64,000 bases of DNA, from contig NC_072805.1 of the NCBI RefSeq assembly GCF_028583425.1, forward strand, positions 12,472,001 through 12,536,000, read 5' to 3'. Shown in pieces: positions 37,116-47,900 of the stretch. Origin of the DNA: Eublepharis macularius (Eukaryota > Chordata > Lepidosauria > Squamata > Eublepharidae). The notes beneath the pieces were generated by a model, which worked only from the letters and a program-made list of their open reading frames with translations, was not told the DNA's origin and did no database searches. Each line of letters begins with the position of its first letter. Positions within the stretch are counted from its first letter, which is position 1. A program made the position numbers and the translations under genes.

Positions 37116-37744
37116 CAGATCTTCTCTGGAGTGGATACTGCAGCTTATTTTACACAGTCATGAACGAGATATTGCTGAGATGCACAATTCCAGAGGGGTT
37201 GCTGACTGTCCTAGTCTGCTGCAGCCAGAATGATGTATAGTTTTGTGGCACTTTCCAGACTTACCAATTGTTTCTTACTATGAGCCGTGGGTTTCCATAT
37301 TATTGCAAAGCAGAAGAAGGTCTTTTTTAAAAAGCGGGATAATAAACAGCGAGAGCTTTGCTGGGTGCGGGATAGATGGCACTCAAAGATGTACCTGCAC
37401 GCATGGAATACCTGGACACCTTTTGCCCTCCTTGTCTAGCTTTTTAATTGAAAATCCAGTCTGACAAAGACTGCTGTGGGATTCCAAAGATTGCTGGGTT
37501 GTGCCCTTTCCCCTTTATTGCTTTTCCTGTCTGAGCTTCTTTGGGGTCCTTTTTGCTGCCTGGGCTGTTCACGGACTGGCTGAGCCCACCAGAGCACTCC
37601 GTTCCAGACTGTTGGCTACCAACCTCCAGATGGGGGCTGGAGTTTTCTCACTATTCCAGCTGGTCTCCAGGCCCACACAAACCAGTTCCCCTAGAGAAGA
37701 TTGCAGTGTCCCCCTTTTGCAGCAGGTTCCCAGGTTGGAGAGGA

Positions 37745-38135
37745 CTCATTCAGGCAGGCCTCTGAACCATTCAGCAGAGACAAGCTCGCTCAAAATAGCC
37801 GTTTATTTGCAAGGAGATGACTCCAATGGCCTGCCTGAGGTGGTCAGGAGAGCCCCCACTCTCCTGGCTTTTCACAAACAATGCAAAACCAAGTTATTCA
37901 AAAAGGCTTTTTTACTCAGAAAGTCTGTATTGTAGGGAGGGGATCTCAGATGCTTCGCTAATGACGAAGGATAGACCTCACCACTATGTTGTATTGGATT
38001 CTTGCTAATGCTATGTCTTTGTAAACTTGTAGCTATGGCATTATTTATGGAAATATTCTCACACTGTGTAATCTGTCTTGAGTCTCAGAAAGGCAAACTA
38101 TAAATGACAGAAATAAAATAAAAACAATTAACAAG
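37745..38135 (+). mobile_element. L2-like LINE 3' end between NDRG4 and SETD6
   Basis: Carries a short coding remnant (GLPEVVRRAPTLLAF, then TKLFKKAF) like the L2-clade ORF2 C-terminus. An L2-type 3' UTR follows, ending TGTCTTGAGTCTCAGAAAGG and an AAATAAAA tail. Confidence 0.65.
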
Positions 38136-38186
38136 TAAAAACTGGAAAACGAGTTCTACCCAACAGGACCAAACTAAATCACACGG

Positions 38187-38340
38187 ATCATAAAATCACA
38201 GAGTTGGCAGGGGTCTTTAGGGTCATCTAGTCCAACCTCCTGCAAAATGCGGGAAATTCTCAAATACCTCCCTCCAACCCACACCCACACCGACCCTTAC
38301 TCCCTGCCCAGAAGATCGGGGAAGGAGTAGCCTGTTCCTT
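38187..38340 (-). mobile_element. CR1-like LINE 3' end, - strand
   Basis: AAAATCACAGAGTTGGCAGG followed by GGGTCATCTAGTCCAACCTC is the reverse complement of a typical amniote CR1 3' end. A second copy is at 50620. Confidence 0.75.
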
Positions 38341-38439
38341 CACCATATACACAATCAATAAACCAGAGAAGGCCTCTTCACAGGACAGACTCCTCCCTCC
38401 CTACAGGCACCGCCCCAAGAATTTCTCCAGGAATTTCCT

Positions 38440-38960
38440 AGGCTGGAGTTGGCAAGCGAAGGAAGAGAAGAAACGGCCGGACTTGCCTCGCTGCCTCAGG
38501 TTTGGGGCGCCTCAGGAGTCTGCGGAATGCGCGGCCACGAGATGTGGGAAGCGCCCCGCCGGGGTGCGCATGCGCACCTCCAGCCCGTAACTCCGGCTCG
38601 GGGGCGGGCGGGGAAGTGAGCGAAGGGGCCCCGGCATGGCGAGCGCGGCCAAGCGGGCCTGCCCGGCCCCCGGCCCCGACGCCCTGTCCGCCTTCCTCGA
38701 GTGGTGCGAGCGCGTCGGCCTGGCGCTGAGCCCCAAGGTAGGCCGCGCGGCCTTTCGCCTCAGCCTCCTGAGGGGCCGCCCGGACGCGCCGCGCTCGCTT
38801 GCTGCAGCCGGCCGGCTTCTGAAGCGGGGGAGCCGCGCCTGAGGGAGGCGGGAAACAGCCCCTGCTGCCCCGGGCCGCGGCCTTCGGGAGCGAGGGAGGG
38901 AGCCCTGCGGGGACGGCTTCGAGCTTCCCCGTTTCCTAGCTCCCCAGACGGGGCGAAACG
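38440..38960 (+). promoter_or_regulatory. SETD6: GC-rich, CpG-dense promoter region of SETD6
   Basis: Sharp rise in GC and CpG density around the first SETD6 exon, with GGGCGG boxes (for example in 38600-38620) and no obvious TATA box. This is the pattern of a CpG-island housekeeping promoter. A foldback repeat begins at 38986, just beyond the island. Confidence 0.8.
38636..38737 (+). CDS. SETD6: SETD6 exon 1 (start codon)
   Basis: Encodes [20 protein letters not shown] then [14 protein letters not shown], 34 codons, phase-0 end, donor gtaggc. The LSPK boundary matches vertebrate SETD6. Confidence 0.95.
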
Positions 38961-41900
38961 GTTGGGCCCGTCCAGGCCTTCAAGTCATAGATCCAGAGGA
39001 GTTAGCCGTGTTGGTCTGTAGTTGCAAAATAGTAAAAAGTCCAGTAGCTCCTTTAAAACTAATCAACTTTATTGAGGCATAAGCTTTCGAGAACCACAGC
39101 TCTCTTCCTCAGATGCATCGTCAGTAAAGTTGCATCTGAGGAAGAGAGCTGTGGCTCTCGAAAGCTTATGCCTCAAGTTGGTTAGTCTTAAAGGTGCTAC
39201 TGGACTTTTACTATTTAGGCCTTCAAGTGACGCTGCAGGAGTACTATATGCAGTGAAAGGGAAAACAGATTTGTGCCCTGAAATGCCAGAGTGGATAGAC
39301 AAGATGTACGAATAGGCATCAATGGCTAAACTAACTTCCTATGTGCACAATAGACCAATAGTGGGATTCTGGAAAAAATGGAAAGATTTCTCTGATTACT
39401 TAGGTTAAAACTCAGATAAATTAAGGTAATGAAGTTACAAAGATAAATCACAGGAGAAATGATTGATTGAGGGGATGAGAACTATTATATAATTTAGTTG
39501 TGCTGTTACATATTTTGAATACATCTTTCTATTAGCTTAGATTCAAATGTAGTGCTTGTATAAGTTTCTGTGCACTTTCTATTGTTATATCTTTTCTCTT
39601 TAAATAAAGTCTTTAATATAAAAAAGTGATGCTTTGGCAGGTTGAGGACTGGGGAGACCAGTTCAAATCCTCACTCAGCTTCGCCTGCCTGAGAGGAGAA
39701 GAAGTGAGCTGTGGCTCACGAAAGCTCATCCCCTACCACAAATTTTGTTAGTTTTATAGGTGCTACTGGGCTCTTGCTCTTTTCTGCTGCTACAGACTAA
39801 CATGGCTACCCATCTTGATCTACCTCATAGGGTGGTTGTGAGAGTGCGGGGAGATCCATGAATCTTGCTGAGTGACTTTCAGGTAGTCATTCTCAGCCTC
39901 GCCTACTTCGCAGGGCTGTTGTGCAGGTAAAATGGAGGAGAACCAAGAACCTTACTGGATGATCTTTGGCCTGTTGTGTGTTGCAATCTCGCCTGCCTCA
40001 CAGGGTTGTTGTGAGAGTGCAGGGAGATCAGTGAATTTTGCTGTAGTGCAGGTAAAATGGAGAGAGAGAGAACTAAGAACCTTACTGAGTGATCTTTGGC
40101 CTGTCCTGTGCTGTCAGCTTTGCCTGCTTTACACGGTGGTTGTGAGAGTGAAATGGAAGAGCGGAGGGCAATGCACTGAAGTCTTTGGAGGAAGGTGGGA
40201 TAGAAATGTACTCAACAAATAAATGTAAACAGACTGCAGATAAAAAAGCTCACTTTAGAAAAAAGTAAAAACAGAACAAAAGTAAAAACAAAAAAAAGGG
40301 GGTGTATAAAATCTTAACCCTCCCGGTGAAGGCTGTCCACCATCCTGTTTTAAATGTGTATGGATTTTTATTGTATTTTAATACGTTGTTTTTATTGTAT
40401 TTTGCATTTTAATATGTCGTTATCTCCCCTGAGCCTGCTCGCGAGGAGGGCAGAATAGAAATTTGAAATAAATAAATAAAATAAAACAAAATAGCCCACC
40501 ACGGAGAAAGCAACTAGCCCTTCCCATGCTGCTTGCGTTTCCCACTTACGGCACGTAATCCATCCTGAGAGCCTCTCTACACAGACCTCTTACATGAGGA
40601 CGCTCAAGTGTAGGGAGATGCAGTGATAGCTGGGAAGCCTCCTTTGGGGAGGCGAGATGAAATGAGCAAACCCTCTGAGGAGCGATCTCTGCCAGCTCTG
40701 TCCTTTTAAACTACCCTCCTGTAGAGAGGTGGCTCTGTCTTTTTAAACTTCGTTTCCTGGCTAACATGGCGTCTCCTTACACTTGAGCGTCTTCATTTAA
40801 AAAGTCTCACGTAGAGAGACTCTGAGTCTGGATGAGAAAGGTGGGTATAAATGATAAAGAATTGTTAATGGAGAAGAACTTAGAAAAAAAATGTGAGCCC
40901 TGCAGTGCTGCTATCCATCACAAGGCCACCAGACCATATTGTAGTCATGCTTCCTGCTTATTATTTTTATTTATTCTTTTTATCCTACTTTTCTCCTTTA
41001 TTGAGACCCAAACTGGCTTGTCACATCATTTCCCCTGCCTCCACTTGATCCTCACAACAACCTTGTGAGGTAGGTTACTGTAGTGGGTCCAGGGTCATCC
41101 AGCGAGCTTCCAGGGCAAACTGGGAATTCAAACCCAGTTGTCCTGTTTACTAGCCTGACACTCGTGCTATACAGCTCTCCTTTGCCATTATTGTGCCTGA
41201 CTCAACAAGGGAATGGCTAGGCCAGGAGAGTATCAGCAGGATGGACTGATTTAGGAACTGTACAAACCTGACTTCTCCATCCTTGTTCCTAAAATCACCT
41301 GAATCATATCTGGATTGAGCTTCAGTTTACTGGCCCCCATCCAACCTGTTACCACCTCCAGGCAGTTGTTTATATCATCCGCTGCCTCACTTGAATCTGT
41401 TGAAAAAGAGAACTTGAACTGGGTGTCATCTGCACACGGGGGGATACCTTACTCGAGATCCTCAGATGGCCTCTTTCAGTAATTACAACCTTATACAAAT
41501 GCCACAAATGCCCCGTAAAAAGTCTGCCAAGAAAACGTCATGATGCAACGTCCCCCCGTGGGTCAGTAATAACTCAGGGCTTGCACAGGGGACTACCTTC
41601 ACCTTCACCTACAAATGCCACAGAGCAGAGCAGTTGCCTCCCAGCATCACCTTCTGGTGCCCATCTTCCAGACAGGAACAGAGAAGCGTGGTGCTATTTC
41701 AGTCTCCATCTAAGCCAGCTGTTCCAGAATGCTACTGGGTGATGTCCTACTTTTCCATGGAAGAAGGTGTCAAACTTTGCTTAGTGGAATGGTCACTGTG
41801 ACCAAAGGTATTACAAGCCACTCAGGTCCAGGAATACTAACAAGATTGTGGAAAAGTGCAGTAGCACCTGTAAGATTAACAAAATTTATGGTAGGTATGA

Positions 41901-44900
41901 GCTTTTGTGAGTCACAGCTCATTTCTGCAGATACTGCTAGAATGTGAGTCCATTTGTCCTTATATCTTGGAGAGTGAAGTGATTTCAGATGCCTAATGAC
42001 AATAGTTGGTGAATGACAATAGCAGGCGTGATTGGATAGGGTGGGGTATGCAAAAGGATAGTGGGTGTGAAGAAATCAGCATTGGTAATGAGACAGGGAG
42101 CCCAGGTCTTCCTGTCTCATTCAATCTAGGTGGCTGCATTGTCTTGAGCTTCCTTATCAGTTGCAATTCAGCAGTCTAATCTCCCTTTGAAATTTCTCTG
42201 CAGGATAACTGCTACTTTACGTCAGCAACTGAATGGTCAGCAACTGAACTGCTACTTTTAGGTCAGCAATGGAAGGTTAAAATGTTCACCCACTGGGTTT
42301 TGAATGTTTTGGTTCCTGATGTCAGACTTATGTCCATTAATTCTTTGTTGAAGGAATTGGCCAGTTTGTCCAAAGTAGAGGGTAGAAGGGCATTGCTGAC
42401 ACGTGAGGACATAAATCACATAACAGGATTGCGCTACTCCTGTCTGTCTGTGACTGAAGGATGCCCATCCGTGTAACCAGAATGGTGCCTGAAGCCATAA
42501 CCAGATGATGCATCCAGATAATCCATTTTTATCTAAGAAAGCCTCAGTCGCTGCCACTCATCTGAACACCTTGTTTAAAAGGGGGATATTTGCAACCAAG
42601 TTGCAGGGTGGGTGTTTCCAGGAGGGGTTTCACAACCCTGTCCCATTTTGTTTAATAGTAAACCTTTTGATCCCTAAATTTCTAAAAAAACTGATAGTGT
42701 GCTTCTCTGACAACATTCTCACGCTTCTAAGTTTATGTGCGGTCATAGTTGAAAAATATTAGAACAGTTGAGTGGCTTTATTTTAAAATATTTAATTCTT
42801 GGCTTTTCCACAGCTGCTTGGTCCAACTTCTGCACACACACACAATGCATCAAGAACAGCAGGATTTGAGTCCAGTGGCACCTTGGACACCAACAAGATT
42901 TTCAGGTTATACAATTTTTGCGAGTCAAAGCTCCCTTCTTCAGAAGGGAAATCTTCTTGTTGGTCTCTCAGGTGCCACTGGACTCAAATCTTGCTATTCC
43001 ACAGCAGACCAACACGGCTACCTACCTGAAACAACAGGAAAACTTATTAAGTCATATTTTGCCCAGAAGGTGGTTGTATTTGTTATTATAGTTACAAGTA
43101 AAGGAAATTAGTGAGATTAATATTGAGACAGTGGATGGATAAAGTCATCCATAAGTTTATACCTGTTCCACTCTTTAGCTTTTTGGCTTGTGTATGATGC
43201 ATCTGACAAAGAGAACTGTGATTCTTGAAAGCTTATGCTACAGCAAAGTTGGTTTGTCTTAAAGGTGCTACTGGACTCTTTTCGGCTTGTGTATGGTTAG
43301 CCTGTTAAATGATGCTGTCAAGACACCTGTACTTTAACAGGGTACAGTTAAAATAGGATCCTGGGAATCCAGAGCTAGTGATTCTTCACCATGTGAGTGA
43401 CTTTTGCTTCTGTTGCAGGTCTGTGTGAGCAGAGAAGGCACAGTAGCTGATTATGGCCTGATAGCCAGAGAGGACCTTCAGGCTGGAGAAGTCCTCTTTA
43501 CCATCCCAAGAACTGCACTCCTTTCACAACACACAAGCTCTCTATCATCCCTCCTGGAGAAAGGTAGCAGAAACATGGCACAGGGAACCTGAAGCTGGGC
43601 AAGTGTAGGGTTGGTTCAGTTGGTGAGGGAACCTGGGCTTAAAATCTGGGGCAGTTGTGCATCCTCATGTTTGAGACTGTCCTTTCTGCTCACAGAGCAG
43701 CTGCTGGTCCCCTTGTATGCACTTCAGTGCTTACAAACTAGTGGAGGGCCCTGTGAGTTCCCCAACTCCCTGAAAAGCTTACATGCCCCCAATTTTGCTA
43801 CCAGAACAAGGTTCAAGAAGATGCATTTCCTCAGCTAATCTCAGGATACAGCTGTTGGTTACTGGCCACTTTGTCATTCTTGAAGAAGAAAACGCGTCTG
43901 GCATTCCTTTGCTCTCTCTTCTCTGCCTCCAACAGAACAAGCCTCCTTGAAAAGTCAGTCTGGCTGGGTTCCCCTCTTGATCTCTCTTCTCCATGAATCC
44001 ACAACCAATAACTCTCACTGGGGGCCTTACTTTTCCCTGTGGCCTGACTTCAGTGGCCTGGATCATCCCATGTTCTGGTAAGAGGGTATTCTGCAGTGGT
44101 TCTGTTCTATCAGTGTCCATCTCTGAGTGGGGAAGAATGAAGACTGTGATCTGCACATTGCAGGTTTGCTGCACAAGCAGGCAACGTATGTCCAGGCAGA
44201 AGGCAGCATCTCCAAGAAAAGACACGTCTAGACCTAATGGCTGTGTAGCATTGCTTGAAAACCTGTGAGCTGCGTTTTATAACATGGCAGAAACACAGAA
44301 AAGGGTGGTGTTGGGTGGACATGGTTGGGAGTTCCTGTGCTGAGCATATCTCCATGTCCCACTTTATGCCTGCACTCTTCATACCTTTCTGTTTTCCCTG
44401 TTTCTTTTGTCAGAAAAATACCTGTGGAATTCTGATAGGAGAAGTTGGCGTCCATCGCAGTGTTACTTAATTCTGAGAGGCAAACATGTTTCTTACTCCT
44501 TTTTAACTATCTTATTCTTGTGTGGATATGTGTCAGCACTTCACATTTTGTGCACATTCTTCTAGCGTGTAGTAGAAGAAATACTTTTAGATGTAATATC
44601 TAGGGAGATGTCACGCGAGAATTGAAAGTTAAGCTGGCTTCTTTTTACAAGGAAAAGTAACAGGAGTTGGGTGCTGGGAGAAGAAGAATATGGTGAGGAA
44701 TTGTACTTGTGGAGAGGGTGCGCACAGTAGCCAGACCCTCTGCTCCCTGGGACTGGAAAAACCAGGTTGGCTCGAGGGGACGCTGAGAGGGCAGTTGGGA
44801 GAGTAAGCATCTTTATGCTCAGTGCTACACAAAAACCATCACATTAATGAAAGTGCTGGCTCTTTATTCAGAAAGGAAAACTGCACTTGCTGTTTGCTAT

Positions 44901-47900
44901 TTTCTACAGGAATGAGGAAGAGCGGCGGAGGCTTCTGCAGGGCACAGGGGTTGCGGAAGCTGTGGACAAAGACATAGCCAATATCCAGACGGAGTATTCC
45001 TCTATTATTCTGCCCTTCCTGAAGGCCCACCCAGAAGTCTTTAACCCCAAGGTGCACACAATGGAACTGTACAAGAAGCTGGTGGCATTTGTCATGGCCT
45101 ACAGGTGAGTAGGAGGGCCACGGCAGATGGTCTGTGGAGGACTGAAGCGATGCCAGAAACTTTCTTCCTTCTCTAGACTGGCTTTCATATACTTTTAAAG
45201 TTTATATCCCACTTCTTTACTAGACGGTCCTCAAAGTGGATAGGCAGGCTTAGGGAGGCAGAGGTAGCTGAGGGGTGTCAGCATTCTCTCTGCCATAACA
45301 GTCTTCCCCCTTCTTGACACAGGATGGGCGGAGGGGGGCTGTGAGAAAGTCCAGCATCTGGAATATGGGAGGGCTGTTTTGCAATTTCAGCATAGCCTAC
45401 CCTGCCCCAAGGAGTTGAGAATGTACAGAGAGTGAGTGGCGAAGGATCCCTGTCCTTGAGGGGCTTGGGTAGGAGAATAAATGTAAAAGGAGAATTGTCA
45501 CTGCTGACGTGCTGTTCTTCCTTCCCCCATCTAGTTCTCTGGCCTAGATAGCTAAAAAAATCTTCAAGGGAGTTTCCTTAGAACAGAACATGTAAATTAA
45601 GTGGGGTTAGGCAGAAGAATTTTAAGTTACGCAGTTAAATTCAAAGATGAGCTAGAAGCAGAGATGGTGAAGGTGTCCTACTCCAGTGCTGTGTCTAGAA
45701 CGTAATAAGACCCCTGCTGGATCAGACTTGCAGTCCATCTAGTCCAGCATTCTGTCTCACACAGCGGCCAACCAGTTGCTGTGGAGGGCCAACAACAGAG
45801 CTGGAGACCGAGGCCTTCCTCTGATACTTCCTCTTGGCACTGGTATTGAGAGATTTCTTGTGTCTGAATGTGGAGGTGTCCTTTACTCACCATGGCTAGT
45901 GGTGACGGATAGACCTTTCGTCCAAGAATCTGTCTAATCTCTTCTTAAAGCCGTCTATTTCTGTGGCCATCACTACATCCTCTGGCAGCGAATTCCACAT
46001 TTTAATCACTTGTTGAGTAAAATTGTTGTTCGCACAGACTGACCGTGGCTTCTTGGGAGATTGGGCAATTGTGATTGCTGTTGCATTGTTCTATATGTAG
46101 ATTTTCTGTGGAAGCTTTGGGAACCTTTGCTTGAGAAGTGGGGTGTCCATTTTAAAACTACCGTATCTAATAGTAAATTGGATAGTTTGTGCCAATAGCT
46201 AGGCCACCTGCAGGCAGGGTAGGATATGAGGACAGCCAGTATTGGCCTGATCAGGACGGATTATGCTCAGGATGGACAGAATGTTGATAGCTGAAAATCA
46301 GTTAAAGGAGAGGGGGGGAAATAGGCTGCTGAAGCCTCTGAAGAATGGGAGAATCCTGGAAGATGAGATTTCAGGTTGTTGCCCACCCATTTCCTTGTGA
46401 ACCTTGGCACGTCATCACTCATTCTTTTTCAAAAGTCAAAGCTTGGAGTCCCTGAGTTTCCATGCAGCTCTCGGCTGGTGTTGGTTCCTGTATTTTGCAA
46501 TTCTCGGACGTGGAGGCCCTGGAGCCGCAGGCAGCTCTTTCCTGCATGCTGCCACCTGCCTGGTTTTGCTGCTCTGCACAGTGCTTTGCTTTGGCATTGG
46601 CTCATTTTGTTCTCCAACTAGTTTCCAGGAGCCTTTGGAGGAGGAAGAGGAGGATGAGGAGGAGCCCAGTCCTCCAGTGATGGTGCCCATGGCAGACCTT
46701 TTGAATCATGTGGCCAACCACAATGCCAACTTGGAATATTCCCCGGTGAGTGTTCAAGAATTTTTAGGCCCCGTTTCATAAAACTTTGTTCTGAGCGTAC
46801 ATTCAAAGCTGACAGCACACAAAACATGTAGACACGTAAGACGGGCCCTGCTGTAGTGTCAGATTCCTTCCTCTGAGATATTCTGCTTCTCAGACAGATC
46901 TCTGGTAGGTGAGGAGGGCCACTGAGCAAAGCACAAGCATTTTTCTTGTTTGACTTCAACCTGGAATGCATTCTTTCCCCCAAAGAGTATCAGACGTATG
47001 GCTGCAGCGTCTCAAATGTTTGTATACTTCGTCACTCAGGCTTGTCAGACGTCACGTTTTCTGGAAAATGCATCACTCTGCATCATTCTGACAGATCTTA
47101 ACCTTTGATCTTTTCTTCTGTAAACAATGAGCAATTATCCTATAAACAAACAGCATTGAGAGTATATAACATTCTCTGATCTGACTGGTCTTTGCACATA
47201 TGTGCCTGTGGAGAGGTGATACGGGCTTGTGCTGTAATCCATAAACCCCTATTTCTTTTAAGATCAGTGCTTCGGTGTCTTGATTCTGTGTGAAATTATA
47301 GGCTGAAAGAGGGGTATGAGTTGAAACGCAGAGTGCTTTAAAATAAATCCCCTTTCCGTGAGCAGAGCATTCAGTGCTTGAATCCCGCCGGGTTCTGTTA
47401 TGCCTGTTCCCGCCTTCACTAGCTTTTCAGATCTCCCTGTGCAGTGAGAAGTCAGAGAGTGCGTGGAGATTTCCCCATCAGAGGCACCAGTGTGTGTGTG
47501 TGCCTGAGTTCGAGTTGCCTCTTGCCTGGTCTCTCGCTGATCCTCTTCCTCCTGTGTGCTGCCCTTCGGCAGGCTGGAAGCCTCCTTTGGGGGTTGCTGC
47601 AGGCTGGTTCTTGGAATGATTCGTCTGTACTTGTGCATGAATGCCGTGGGGACTTGGAGAAGGGCACCAGTTGTGTGAGCTCCATGTCTCAAGTCAGAAG
47701 TGACGTAGGGGCCCAGTTCAGACTGGGACCGCAGTGTGGAGGGACGAGGCATTCTCCCCCACACCATTCCCCCAATCCAAAACATCCCCGAGGCGTAATT
47801 TGCCTCTCCAGGCTGTTTTGAGTCAGGAGGATGGGGTGGGGTAGAGGAGGCAGGAGCCCCCCCGCCCACCCACACCACAGACCTGATCCTCATTCAGGCC

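Noticed and set aside
43690-43840. Candidate SETD6 exon 3 with [12 protein letters not shown]
   Set aside because: A much better exon with exact phase and the HPMFW ending lies at 43936-44077; the earlier similarity is chance.
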